DNA of 64,000 bases from an uncultured Eubacteriales bacterium (GCA_900553805.1 USEU01000002.1:6840-70839); one strand, 5' to 3'; numbered from the stretch's first letter, positions 1 through 7,338 are shown. A program made the numbers and translations. Notes: generated by a model not told the origin, from the letters alone.

Positions 1-1
1 C

Positions 2-1732
2 CTGGTGGACTTTATGTCCGTGGAAACCAACCTGAAATTCTTGCAGGACGGCATCACCTATGCCGACCTGACGGCGGAGGAGCAGCGGGAATACGAGGAT
101 ACCTTTGAGGACGAAAACGGCGAGCTGCCGGAGAAGATCGCCTCCGGCGCGCTGAATGAATGGGTATTCAATGAGGATACCATCCGCCAGGTGCTGAATA
201 TCCTGATGACCAGCGGCCTCAAGGTGGACTACGGCAATAAGCTGGGCAAGTCCATCATCTTCGCGAAGAGCCATGCCCACGCGGAAAAGATCCTGGAGGT
301 TTTCAATAAGGAATATCCCCATCTGCCCGGTTTCGCAAAGGTCATTGACAACCAAATGACCTATGCGCAAAGTGCCATTGACGACTTTTCCGACGCCGGG
401 AAGCTGCCGCAGATCGCGATTTCCGTGGACATGCTGGATACCGGCATTGATGTCCCGGAGGTTCTGAACCTGGTGTTCTTCAAGAAGGTCATGAGCAAGG
501 CGAAATTCTGGCAGATGATCGGCCGGGGCACCCGCCTGTGCCCGGGCCTGCTGGACGGGGAGGACAAGCAGAAATTCTATATCTTCGATTTCTGTGGAAA
601 TTTCGAATTTTTCCGCATGAATGACGGCAAGCCCACCGCGAATCTGACGGCCTTGCAGGGGGCCATTTTCCACCTGAAATCGGAAATAGCCTTCAAGCTG
701 CAAGACCTTGCTTACCAGACCCCGGAGCTGATCCAGTTCCGTGCGACCCTTGTGGAGGATATGGCGCGCAAGGTGCGGGAGCTGAACAGGGAGAATTTCG
801 CGGTCCGGCAGCATCTGAAATATGTGGAGCTTTACTCCGATCCGGGCAGCTATCAGGCGCTGACCTATGAGGATACACTGGTGATGGGCCGGGAGCTGTC
901 GCCGCTGATCCAGCCGGAGGAGGACGACCCGAAGGCATTGCGGTTTGACGCGCTGATGTATGGCATTGAGCTGGCGTATTTAGCCGGAAAGAGTTACAGC
1001 CGGCGGCGCAGTGATTTGCTGAAAAAGGTAAGCGCGGTAGCCAGTGTTGCCAATATCCCGGAGATCATGGCGCAGGCGGACCTGATCGACAAGATCCTGC
1101 ATACCCCTTATCTGGAAAGCGCCGGGATCAATGAATTTGAGCACATCCGGCAGCGCCTCCGCGACCTGATGAAGTACATTCCCATTGACCATGCACGCTA
1201 CGATACCAATTTTGACGACGAAATCCTGTCTCAGACCTGGAATGAATCCGAATTGGAAAACGACGACCTGAAAAACTATCGGGCCGCCGCAGAGTTCTAT
1301 ATCCGCCAGCACCAGGATAACGCTGCCATTGCCAAGCTGAAAAGCAATGTGCCGCTCACCGCCGCCGACGTAAAGGAGCTGGAAAGAATTTTGTGGAGCG
1401 AGGTGGGGACCGAGGCTGACTATCACAAGGAATTCGGAGATAAGCCTCTTGGTGTCTTCGTCCGGGAAATCGTTGGGCTGGATATGTCCGCCGCCAAGGC
1501 CGCCTTCGCGGAGTACATTGACGAGGCCAGGCTGGACAGCCGCCAAATCTATTTTGTAAACCAGATCATTGAATACATTGTGCAGAACGGGATGCTGCTG
1601 GACCTGTCCATCCTCATGGACCCGCCCTTCTCTGACCGGGGAAACATTACGGAGGTTTTCGCGGACCTGTCCCTCTGGGCCGCGATTCGGAAGGCCATTG
1701 ACCACGTGAACGCAAACGCTGTGGCTGCGTAA
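2..1732 (+). CDS. hsdR: Type I restriction endonuclease subunit HsdR, C-terminal part (cut by window start)
   Basis: This is the C-terminal 575 or so residues of the motor and nuclease subunit of a type I restriction-modification system, which translocates DNA with ATP and cleaves it away from the recognition site. The frame is open to the window edge, so the N-terminal nuclease domain and the first helicase lobe lie outside. Helicase lobe 2 is visible: DTGIDVPEV at about residues 144-152 and QMIGRGTRL (motif VI, arginine finger) at about 170-178. The remaining roughly 390 residues fit the helical C-terminal region of EcoEI-type HsdR. The stop at 1730-1732 is intact. HsdM and HsdS are not in the window, so they should lie to the left. 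The alternative, a general DEAD/DEAH helicase, is less likely given the length and the C-terminal region. Confidence 0.88.
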   Translation: MVDFMSVETNLKFLQDGITYADLTAEEQREYEDTFEDENGELPEKIASGALNEWVFNEDTIRQVLNILMTSGLKVDYGNKLGKSIIFAKSHAHAEKILEVFNKEYPHLPGFAKVIDNQMTYAQSAIDDFSDAGKLPQIAISVDMLDTGIDVPEVLNLVFFKKVMSKAKFWQMIGRGTRLCPGLLDGEDKQKFYIFDFCGNFEFFRMNDGKPTANLTALQGAIFHLKSEIAFKLQDLAYQTPELIQFRATLVEDMARKVRELNRENFAVRQHLKYVELYSDPGSYQALTYEDTLVMGRELSPLIQPEEDDPKALRFDALMYGIELAYLAGKSYSRRRSDLLKKVSAVASVANIPEIMAQADLIDKILHTPYLESAGINEFEHIRQRLRDLMKYIPIDHARYDTNFDDEILSQTWNESELENDDLKNYRAAAEFYIRQHQDNAAIAKLKSNVPLTAADVKELERILWSEVGTEADYHKEFGDKPLGVFVREIVGLDMSAAKAAFAEYIDEARLDSRQIYFVNQIIEYIVQNGMLLDLSILMDPPFSDRGNITEVFADLSLWAAIRKAIDHVNANAVAA

Positions 1733-1768
1733 ATAAGAACGGGGCGCTTTTCAAAATGAAGTATGCTG

Positions 1769-2377
1769 TCAGAAGCGCTCTGCGCATTGCCTCCAATATT
1801 CTTCCGCGATCTCCTGCGGAGCCGTTGCGTCGATGTATTTCATTTTCCACAGGGGCAGGGGCATTTTCCAGTAGTCGCGGCGGAAAACCTCCTCGACGAT
1901 TCCACAGGTCAGCTTGTTTTCTCCGCCGAAGGGGATAATGACCACGTCGCCCGGGTGGTACGGCTGCGTACCGAGGTAGTAGAAGTGGCCGTTCATGGCG
2001 GGAATGCGGACGGAATAATAGGTGATCTCCGTCCGGCTTGCCGCCCGTTCCGGGGATGAGACGATGGACTGGGCATACTGCGCGGTGCGCTGGGCATCGG
2101 CGATCTGCCTGCGCTGGGCAGGCGTGGCATAGGGCAGGAGCTTTTGCAGCTGCCCCACCCGGCTGAGAAGCTCCGCCGCCCGGGCCTGGGTTTTGCCGGG
2201 GTCTTGGTTGCTGCGGATCTCACCGGTCAGCTGAATGATGGCGGCGTAATGCGCACAGATGACCTGGGCGGACAGCGCGGAAAGGGCGTTATAGCCCAAT
2301 TTTTCCTCGCCGCGATCCAGCGCCTGCATCCAGGCGTCCCGATGAAAAAGGCGGTTCGTCAGATACCGTGATCCCAT
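1769..2377 (-). CDS. Hypothetical protein, 202 aa
   Basis: The gene converges on hsdR, leaving only 36 bases between the two stops. The start ATG at 2377 has an upstream AGAGGTG at good spacing. Residues 1-110 are predicted helical and rich in Ala, Gln and Arg. The second half (about 115-160) is beta-rich, with YYSVRIPA followed by HPGDVVIIPFG and CGIVEEV. That pattern weakly recalls the small N-terminal DNA-binding domain of PriA helicase (GDrVlVPFG...GvV), but no helicase part is present. No membrane segment or signal peptide is seen. I cannot assign a function; the PriA likeness is inference only. Confidence 0.6.
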   Translation of the reverse strand: MGSRYLTNRLFHRDAWMQALDRGEEKLGYNALSALSAQVICAHYAAIIQLTGEIRSNQDPGKTQARAAELLSRVGQLQKLLPYATPAQRRQIADAQRTAQYAQSIVSSPERAASRTEITYYSVRIPAMNGHFYYLGTQPYHPGDVVIIPFGGENKLTCGIVEEVFRRDYWKMPLPLWKMKYIDATAPQEIAEEYWRQCAERF

Positions 2378-2417
2378 ATGTCACCTCTTTCGCTTTCTCT
2401 CTGCAAGTAAACGAATG

Positions 2418-2450
2418 TCCCCCCCGTCCGCTTGGACAGGAGGGGCATTT
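2418..2450 (-). terminator. Hairpin downstream of tRNA-Ser
   Basis: On the minus strand, just beyond the tRNA 3' end, CCCCTCCTGTCC pairs with GGACGGGGGGG across an AAGC loop, allowing G-U pairs. A clear U-run is missing, so it may be a weak terminator or a processing hairpin. Confidence 0.35.
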
Positions 2451-2460
2451 TCTGTCTGGC

Positions 2461-2545
2461 GGAGAGAATGGGATTCGAACCCATGGTGCGTCGCCGCATC
2501 ACCAGTTTTCAAGACTGGCTCCTTAAACCACTCGGACATCTCTCC
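2461..2545 (-). tRNA. tRNA-Ser(TGA)
   Basis: Read on the minus strand this is an 85-nt cloverleaf: acceptor arms GGAGAGA and TCTCTCC, an anticodon arm CCAGT-CTTGAAA-ACTGG with anticodon TGA, a long variable arm typical of class II tRNAs, and GGTTCGAATCC in the T arm. CCA is not encoded. The anticodon and long variable arm give serine. Confidence 0.95.
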
Positions 2546-2685
2546 ATACCCGTAAAATATACCATTATTGCGGTATAAAGTCAAGTGCCGGGAATGTTCA
2601 TTGATATTCAAAAAGTACAGCGGAGAAACTTTCCGGGCGGAGCGGCATATACTGTCCAATCCGTTTTATTGGGGGAGGGAAGAAA

Positions 2686-2766
2686 GTGGAAAATCAGGAC
2701 AGCCGGGAATGGGACATTGACGACTTCGTTTTTGGCGATGAGGAAAAATCTGCCAGCCAGCGGTGA
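2686..2766 (+). CDS. Possible small acidic ORF, 26 aa
   Basis: A GTG codon lies 6 bases after GGGGGAGGG and opens 26 codons rich in Asp and Glu (it begins VENQDSREWDIDDFVFGDEE) before a TGA. The acidic start resembles the cytoplasmic N-termini of the membrane proteins at 40532-42472 and 56474-58441, so it could be a remnant of such a gene or a genuine small peptide. No promoter is evident immediately upstream. Low confidence. Confidence 0.25.
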   Translation: MENQDSREWDIDDFVFGDEEKSASQR

Positions 2767-2792
2767 AGGGCCCTGCGGAAAATCAATTTTTA

Positions 2793-2821
2793 TTGACATT
2801 GCGCCCCGGATGAGATATACT
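2793..2821 (+). promoter_or_regulatory. Strong sigma-A promoter of the MFS gene leader
   Basis: TTGACA at 2793-2798 and TATACT at 2816-2821 are separated by exactly 17 bases. Transcription would start near 2828 and give a leader of about 210 nt before the MFS start codon at 3039. Confidence 0.75.
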
Positions 2822-2839
2822 TTCCTCAGAGAAAACCAA

Positions 2840-2911
2840 ATGCGAGGCTATACGAATGGGCTGGAGATTATCGAACGTACAGTTGAAAAAGGGCAATGTG
2901 ATGGCTCCTAG
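2840..2911 (+). CDS. Candidate leader peptide ORF, 23 aa
   Basis: ATG at 2840 lies about 12 nt from the predicted transcription start and is followed by 23 codons (beginning MRGYTNGLEIIERTVEKGQ) and a TAG. No strong Shine-Dalgarno sequence precedes it; a near-leaderless start or weak binding to AGAGAA would be needed. Its last codons cover the 5' arm and loop of the terminator-like hairpin at 2886-2932, the geometry expected of a translated attenuator. It may also be chance. Confidence 0.35.
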   Translation: MRGYTNGLEIIERTVEKGQCDGS

Positions 2912-2932
2912 GGGGGTAGTGCGCCCTTTTTT
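2886..2932 (+). terminator. Terminator-like hairpin 1 in MFS leader
   Basis: AAAAAGGGC (2886-2894) pairs with GCCCTTTTT (2923-2931), and the 3' arm runs into a U tract. The 28-nt loop contains the stop codon of the small ORF. A ribosome on that ORF would block the 5' arm. Confidence 0.5.
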
Positions 2933-2996
2933 GGCTGTAAGTGACGAAATGACGCCGTGATTTCCTGATTTTTGTGCCGAAAAAGCTCGCCGCGCT

Positions 2997-3038
2997 ATCT
3001 CCTTATCGATGAACTTGATTCGATAAAGGAGATTTTTT
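2997..3038 (+). promoter_or_regulatory. Hairpin sequestering the MFS ribosome binding site, with terminator-like U-run
   Basis: ATCTCCTTATCG (2997-3008) is complementary to CGATAAAGGAGAT (3021-3033) with one bulged A. The 3' arm contains the AAGGAG Shine-Dalgarno of the MFS gene and is followed by six T residues directly before the ATG at 3039. The structure can therefore act as an intrinsic terminator and as a translation block, the arrangement known from inducible antibiotic-resistance leaders. Confidence 0.65.
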
Positions 3039-4124
3039 ATGTTCAAAATCAAAAAACAAATATCCACCCTTTATTCCACCGCTATTCTTTCCAACCTCTC
3101 CCTGACCGGCGCGTGGGTCGCGATCCTGACGGCCCGAGGTTTCAGCCTGGTGGAGATCGGCATTGCCGAGACGGTATTTCATATTACCAGCCTCCTGATG
3201 GAGCTGCCCTCCGGCATCCTGGCGGATGTATTCGGCAGGAAACGGATGCTGATCGTCAGCACCGTCATGAGGATGATCGGCAACCTGGTCATGATCTGTT
3301 CCAATGATCTGTCCCTCGTCTGCCTGTCCGTCTGCTTTACGGCGCTGAGTTACAACTTCTCTTCCGGCGCCGGGGACGCGCTGGCCTACGATTCCCTCAA
3401 GCTTGCCAGAATGGAGGATGGGTTTGAGCGCTTTGAGTCCAACCAGCTGATGATCTACCGCCTCTGCGGCGGACTGTCCACCCTTTGCGCGGGCTTTGCG
3501 CTGACCATAGGCCACAAGATTGCCTACGGGACGGACGTGCTTTCCGGCCTGATTCAGATATTGCTGCTGTGTTCCCTCCGGGAGATCCCGGCAGACCAGA
3601 GCGGGGCGGACAGATCCATCCTTCGCAGGCTGCTTTCCTGCTTCAAAGAGAGCTTGTTCTTTCTGCGGGGCAGCGCCCGGGCACTGTTTATGATGTTCTG
3701 CAATTCTCTGGTGGGAGCGATGGATATCCTGCTGCTGTTCTTTTTGCAGGCCAAGCTTCCCACCAGGGGGATCCCCCAGTGGGAGCTGGGTGTTGCGCTG
3801 TTGATGATGGAACTGGGCGGCATCGTCGGCGCAAAGCTGATCCTGAAGCTCCCCCGGTGGAGCTATCGGGCGGTATTCGCCGCTTCCCTGGCTGCCGTCC
3901 TGGCGGGCATCCTGATGGAGCACGCCGCCTACCAGCTTATGACATTGGGCGGCTTCCTGGCGGCGGTAGGAGATGACGCCCTGCAGGTGCGGACCAACGC
4001 GCTGCTGCAAAGCATGTTCCCCTCCCAGCAGCGGGCAACCCTGACCTCAGTGGAGTCACTGACCTTCTCTGTCATCATGGTCGTTCTGACACCGCTGGCA
4101 AGCCTGTTTTTCACCCGCTGGTAA
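3039..4124 (+). CDS. MFS family efflux transporter
   Basis: This is a 361-residue polytopic membrane protein of the major facilitator superfamily, probably a proton-coupled drug or metabolite exporter. The MFS signature between the first helices is visible as GILADVFGRKRML (about residues 58-70), which fits the loop 2-3 motif GxLaDrxGrkxxl. Hydrophobic helices alternate through to the end. The length is short of the 380-400 residues usual for 12-helix members, and the protein stops at FFTRW directly after a helix, so one or two C-terminal helices may have been lost. The start follows AAGGAG by 7 bases. Expression is probably controlled by the upstream leader (2793-3038), which suggests induction by a ligand or by ribosome stalling. 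The substrate cannot be told from sequence. Confidence 0.85.
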   Translation: MFKIKKQISTLYSTAILSNLSLTGAWVAILTARGFSLVEIGIAETVFHITSLLMELPSGILADVFGRKRMLIVSTVMRMIGNLVMICSNDLSLVCLSVCFTALSYNFSSGAGDALAYDSLKLARMEDGFERFESNQLMIYRLCGGLSTLCAGFALTIGHKIAYGTDVLSGLIQILLLCSLREIPADQSGADRSILRRLLSCFKESLFFLRGSARALFMMFCNSLVGAMDILLLFFLQAKLPTRGIPQWELGVALLMMELGGIVGAKLILKLPRWSYRAVFAASLAAVLAGILMEHAAYQLMTLGGFLAAVGDDALQVRTNALLQSMFPSQQRATLTSVESLTFSVIMVVLTPLASLFFTRW

Positions 4125-4448
4125 TTGCATACGGCGTACCATCCGCACCCTTCAACAGCAAAATGGGCGGCATCCAAAGCAGAGCGTTTTCCCATCTGGG
4201 AATACTCCAATTGTGATGCTTGCCCAACCGCTGTGCGGCGTTAGAGGGGAAACTGGTTTTGCTTATGGCGGGCCTTTTTGGCGTCGTCGCGGTGGATATG
4301 GGCGTCGATGAAACGGGTGCGGCTGCCGCTTTGGCGGGGCCGGGGCGGCGGAGGAGGCAATCAGAGCCAGGGCGGCCGCTGCTTTTTTCGGTCTATGTTG
4401 ATTCAGGCGCGCGGGCAAGACCGATAATACTGCTGATTCGCCTCTCCT
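4125..4448. other. Intergenic stretch without a recognisable gene
   Basis: The gap between the MFS stop and the birA stop holds only short or compositionally odd open frames on both strands, without convincing ribosome binding sites. I see no RNA gene and no strong terminator here. Confidence 0.5.
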
Positions 4449-5423
4449 TTACTCGGTACGGATGCTGACCTGGGCAGAGGTCAGTTGGTCGATGCTGCCG
4501 TCGTCATAGCGCACGATCAGGCGGCAGTCCCGGTCGATATCCAGGACGTAGGCGTCCCGCTCCGCATCGGCGGTGACCACTCGGACGCGCCTGCCCATTG
4601 CCAGGCTGCGTTCCCGGTAAATGCGGACGTAGTCGGAGGCGGGATCCCGGTAAATGCGGAAGAAATGATTCAAAAAAGCGGCGGCCAGCCGGTTTTTCCC
4701 TTCCTCCGTCTGCTCGAAGAAGATGGAATCCGCGATTTCCCGCAGTTCCTCCGGGAAGCCCCCGGCGGGGGGATAGACGTTGAAGCCGACTCCCAGCACC
4801 ACGTCGTCCAGCTTCCCGGTTTCCAGGTCAAATGAACCTTCGGTCAGGATGCCGCACACCTTTTTCCCGCCCAGAAGAATGTCGTTGACCCACTTGATCT
4901 GCGGCGGCCGCAGGCAGAGCGCGTCAATGGCCAGGCAGGCCGCGACGGCGGCCATGGTGGTGATGTGTATCGCCTGCGCCGGGGGGATGGCCCCAGGGCG
5001 CAGCAGCAGACTCATATACAGCCCCGTGTCCGGGGGAGAGTAGAATTCCCGCCCCATGCGCCCGCGTCCCTTGGTCTGCTGATTGGCCAGGATCACCAGC
5101 CCCTCTGCGGCTCCTCCGGCGGCCCGCTGGCGGACCAGGGCATTGGTGGAGGCGGTGCAGGGGACCAGCTCCAGCTGGCAGCCCTGGGCGCACGGCTCCA
5201 GGTAATTGCGGATGCCCTGAACGTCGAGCACATCGGTGGAGGCGTCCAGGCAATACCCCCGGTTCTGCGCGGCCTGAATTTCGTATCCGGCACTGCGCAG
5301 GGATTTAATGGCCTTCCAGACTGCCGTGCGGGAAATGTTCAGCTGCCCAGCCAGTTCCTCGCCGGAGAGGTATTCCCCCTTGTGCGCCTCCAAAAGTGCC
5401 AGCAGCCGTTCCTTCGTTGCCAT
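4449..5423 (-). CDS. birA: Bifunctional biotin protein ligase / biotin operon repressor BirA
   Basis: BirA activates biotin as biotinyl-AMP, transfers it to the carboxyl-carrier lysine of biotin-dependent enzymes, and in its dimeric holo form represses biotin genes. The 324-residue protein has the bifunctional (group II) layout: an N-terminal winged helix (about residues 1-60, LSGEELAGQLNISRTAVWKA), the biotin-binding GRGRMGR loop at 119-125, KWVNDILLGGKKVCGILTE at 187-205, and a C-terminal SH3-like domain. All key motifs are present. The DNA-binding domain, together with a BirA-type operator at 5507-5540 in the shared upstream region, shows that it regulates the divergent bioY and perhaps itself. 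Confidence 0.95.
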   Translation of the reverse strand: MATKERLLALLEAHKGEYLSGEELAGQLNISRTAVWKAIKSLRSAGYEIQAAQNRGYCLDASTDVLDVQGIRNYLEPCAQGCQLELVPCTASTNALVRQRAAGGAAEGLVILANQQTKGRGRMGREFYSPPDTGLYMSLLLRPGAIPPAQAIHITTMAAVAACLAIDALCLRPPQIKWVNDILLGGKKVCGILTEGSFDLETGKLDDVVLGVGFNVYPPAGGFPEELREIADSIFFEQTEEGKNRLAAAFLNHFFRIYRDPASDYVRIYRERSLAMGRRVRVVTADAERDAYVLDIDRDCRLIVRYDDGSIDQLTSAQVSIRTE

Positions 5424-5443
5424 GGCGTCACCTCCATGACCCC

Positions 5444-5472
5444 ATTATGACGGTATAATCACCAAATGTCAA
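5444..5472 (-). promoter_or_regulatory. birA promoter
   Basis: On the minus strand TTGACA (5467-5472) is followed after 17 bases by CATAAT (5444-5449). The -35 hexamer lies inside a BirA half-site, ATGTCAACC on the plus strand at 5466-5474, hinting at autoregulation. Confidence 0.6.
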
Positions 5473-5506
5473 CCTTACTTTTAAATAAGAGACACCAATT
5501 CGCAGA

Positions 5507-5540
5507 TTGTCAACCTTTGGGCGAGGAATGAGGTTGACAA
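5507..5540. promoter_or_regulatory. BirA operator (inverted repeat)
   Basis: A perfect 9-bp inverted repeat, TTGTCAACC - 16 bases - GGTTGACAA, matches the known BirA site pattern (TTGTNAACC, spacer of about 14-16, GGTTNACAA). Its right half overlaps the bioY -35 hexamer at 5534-5539. Confidence 0.85.
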
Positions 5541-5562
5541 ACAAGGCGCGATGGGGTACGCT
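5534..5562 (+). promoter_or_regulatory. bioY promoter
   Basis: TTGACA (5534-5539) and TACGCT (5557-5562) are spaced 17 bases apart. The -35 lies within the BirA operator, so bound BirA would block RNA polymerase. Confidence 0.6.
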
Positions 5563-5595
5563 ATTCCTGAAAAAAAGAGGAAAAGAGGCATCCCT

Positions 5596-6135
5596 ATGAA
5601 AAAAACCGCTCTGTTCAATATGACCAGCTGCGCGCTGATGGCGGCGCTGATGTGCGTGCTTTGCCCGGTGTCCGTCCCGGTGGGCCCAATCCCCATTTCG
5701 CTTTCCATTCTGGTGATCCTGCTGACGGTCTGCGTCCTTGGTCCCTGGCGGGCGCTGGTGAGCTATACGGTGTACCTGCTGCTGGGCGCGGTGGGAATGC
5801 CGGTATTCTCCGGCTTCCAGGGCGGCCTGGCCAAGCTGGCGGGGCCGACGGGAGGCTACCTGATCGGCTTCTTTGTGATGATCCTGGTGGGTGGGCTCAT
5901 CATGGAGCTGAGCCATCGGAACCTGATCGCAACGATCGCCGGAATGGTGGTGGGCATTGCTCTGGATTATGCATTGGGCACCGCCTGGTTCGTGTTCCAG
6001 ACGGGGAGCACCGTCGCGCACGCCCTGGACGTCTGCGTGTATCCCTTCATCCCCTTTGACCTGGCGAAGGTGGTGATCGCGGTGGCTCTGGGCAGTGTGC
6101 TCCGCAAGGCCCTGCAAAAGGCGAAGCTGCTGTAA
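5596..6135 (+). CDS. bioY: Biotin ECF transporter substrate-binding component BioY
   Basis: BioY is the membrane S-component that binds biotin and, with the shared EcfA/EcfA'/EcfT energy-coupling module, imports it. The 179-residue product from ATG 5596 (preceded by AAGAGG at good spacing) has six hydrophobic stretches, with the family pattern PVGPIPISLS near residues 25-34, GAVGMPVFSGFQGGLAKLAGPTGGYLIGF in the middle, and a C-terminal FDLAK. An in-frame ATG at 5551 sits upstream of the ribosome binding site, inside the promoter, and was not used. No EcfA/T genes are adjacent, consistent with a group II ECF system that shares its motor. The divergent birA and the operator explain repression when biotin is plentiful. 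Confidence 0.93.
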   Translation: MKKTALFNMTSCALMAALMCVLCPVSVPVGPIPISLSILVILLTVCVLGPWRALVSYTVYLLLGAVGMPVFSGFQGGLAKLAGPTGGYLIGFFVMILVGGLIMELSHRNLIATIAGMVVGIALDYALGTAWFVFQTGSTVAHALDVCVYPFIPFDLAKVVIAVALGSVLRKALQKAKLL

Positions 6136-6190
6136 CGACCCGTGTAGATTTCGTGGCGTTTTTGGCCGAAAAACATTTCATAGAATACTT

Positions 6191-6225
6191 TTGGGGCATC
6201 TCCTGCTTGAGATGCCCCAATTTTT
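6191..6225. terminator. Bidirectional intrinsic terminator between bioY and mazF
   Basis: A perfect 12-bp stem, TTGGGGCATCTC/GAGATGCCCCAA (6191-6202 and 6209-6220), is followed by TTTTT. It serves bioY and, from the other side, the mazF operon. Confidence 0.85.
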
Positions 6226-6589
6226 ACATTGCTCCGTTCCCATGTAAACCAAAGCTGACCGCAATGGCGTTGTCCACCATGGACATTTGCTGATCGTCCA
6301 GGCGGCCCATATGCTCCCGCAGACGGCGCTTGTCGATGGTTCGGATCTGCTCCAGCAAAATGACGGAATCCTTACTCAGCCCCACGCTGCCTCCCGCAAT
6401 GTTGATGTGGGTGGGGAGCTTGGCTTTGCCGGTCTGGCTGGTGATCGCGGCGGCGATCACAGTGGGGGAGTGGCGATTGCCGGTGTCATTCTGCACGATC
6501 AGAACCGGCCGGGTGCCTCCCTGCTCACTGCCCACCACGGGGGACAGATCCGCATAGAAAATGTCGCCCCGCTTCACAGTGCTGTCCAT
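6224..6589 (-). CDS. mazF: MazF/PemK-type endoribonuclease toxin (EndoA/NdoA-like)
   Basis: MazF toxins cleave single-stranded RNA at short sequences and stop growth unless bound by an antitoxin. The 121-residue protein starts [30 protein letters not shown], the hallmark MazF N-terminus with the catalytic-site Arg (GTRP), followed by the conserved T-S strand (AAAITSQ) and the [14 protein letters not shown] segment. It matches the length of Bacillus NdoA. It ends a leftward operon with a YdcC-like lipoprotein, NnrD and an exonuclease. In Bacillus subtilis the same neighbourhood reads ydcC-alr-ndoAI-ndoA, but here alr and the antitoxin gene are absent. The ribosome binding site is GGAG, about 11 bases upstream. 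Confidence 0.93.
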   Translation of the reverse strand: MDSTVKRGDIFYADLSPVVGSEQGGTRPVLIVQNDTGNRHSPTVIAAAITSQTGKAKLPTHINIAGGSVGLSKDSVILLEQIRTIDKRRLREHMGRLDDQQMSMVDNAIAVSFGLHGNGAM

Positions 6590-6777
6590 TAGAAATCACA
6601 CTCCGTGGCCGGGAATGCGCCGAAGCAGGCACCGCCGGTGCCGTCCGGAGCATTCCCTCAGAATTGGCCGCGCTTCCTCTTCCGCTGAAGCGCGGTGGTA
6701 TCTTTATTCTCCCACACGCATCGGAGTTTTATACGGCGGCGCAACCATATAATTCTATGCGTATCCCGGCGCGGATT
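6590..6777 (-). other. Hairpin-rich leader upstream of mazF
   Basis: The 188-bp gap where an antitoxin gene would be expected holds no ORF longer than about 20 codons. On the minus strand it contains a perfect stem CCGCGCTTC/GAAGCGCGG and a nested stem GAATGC...GCATTC enclosing GGCACC/GGTGCC. These structured repeats may affect mRNA stability or folding before mazF. Confidence 0.5.
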
Positions 6778-7338
6778 CTACTGGATCGTGAAATTTTTGA
6801 CATCCAGCGACAGGATTTTCCTCTCCCGGTACAGCACCTCGGCCCGCACGGGCATGTCGCTCTCATCCAGCCAGATATCCAGGTGCAGCGCGTCGTCCTC
6901 ATAGCTGTCGTCGATGCGCAGGCGCAGCAGCTCTTTTTCCTGTCCGGCGGAAGCGATGTAGCCGCCCCGCAGGGTCTTCATCAGCAGCCAGGGGGCGCTC
7001 ACCGGCGTGACCTGGTCGTCCGCCAGCAGGGGAAAGTGGAGCGCCACATCGTCAAAGCGCAGCGTGCCCTTGGCCCCGTCCACGCTTCCCTGAATGCCGG
7101 AGATGCTCTCCGGGGCGGTGACGGTAAAGCGCACCGTCCCCCGGTTGTCTACCAGGCACTGCATGGAAAAGGTGTGCAGCTTGTCCCCATAGTCCGCGGC
7201 GATGTCCGCGTCGAAGCTGCAAAGGGGACTGCCCAGAATTTTTGTCCGCAGGGCAATGCCCCGCTCCAGCTCCTTGTTTTTCCCGGAGCACCCGGACAGC
7301 AGCACCAGCACGAGCAAAATGGCAACAGCTTTTTTCAA
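6778..7338 (-). CDS. Lipoprotein of the LolA/YdcC-like fold
   Basis: The 186-residue product has a lipoprotein signal (MKKAVAILLVLVLLSGC, lipid-bearing Cys at residue 17) and a beta-rich body, fitting an extracytoplasmic lipoprotein anchored to the membrane outer face. Size, position between nnrD and mazF, and the strand pattern agree with the YdcC/LolA-like lipoproteins found in the acpS-alr-ndoA neighbourhood of Firmicutes. The molecular role of that family is unclear; binding of lipids or assistance to membrane proteins has been suggested. It is separated from nnrD by 12 bases and is surely co-transcribed with it. The family call is partly from context. Confidence 0.75.
   Translation of the reverse strand: MKKAVAILLVLVLLSGCSGKNKELERGIALRTKILGSPLCSFDADIAADYGDKLHTFSMQCLVDNRGTVRFTVTAPESISGIQGSVDGAKGTLRFDDVALHFPLLADDQVTPVSAPWLLMKTLRGGYIASAGQEKELLRLRIDDSYEDDALHLDIWLDESDMPVRAEVLYRERKILSLDVKNFTIQ

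Noticed and set aside
2381-2659. A 92-codon minus-strand frame over the tRNA-Ser
   Set aside because: It reads through the tRNA sequence (NGWRDEW-like artefact) and has no coding support.
2585-2911. A 108-codon plus-strand frame
   Set aside because: It begins upstream of the MFS promoter and crosses it; only the last 23 codons, after the promoter, were kept as a possible leader peptide.
4220-4468. An 82-codon plus-strand frame between the MFS gene and birA
   Set aside because: Low-complexity Arg/Gly/Ala product, no ribosome binding site, and it overlaps the birA 3' end.
6590-6777. A mazE-like antitoxin gene upstream of mazF
   Set aside because: The longest frame is a 19-codon Lys/Arg-rich peptide without a ribosome binding site or the ribbon-helix-helix pattern expected of NdoAI.
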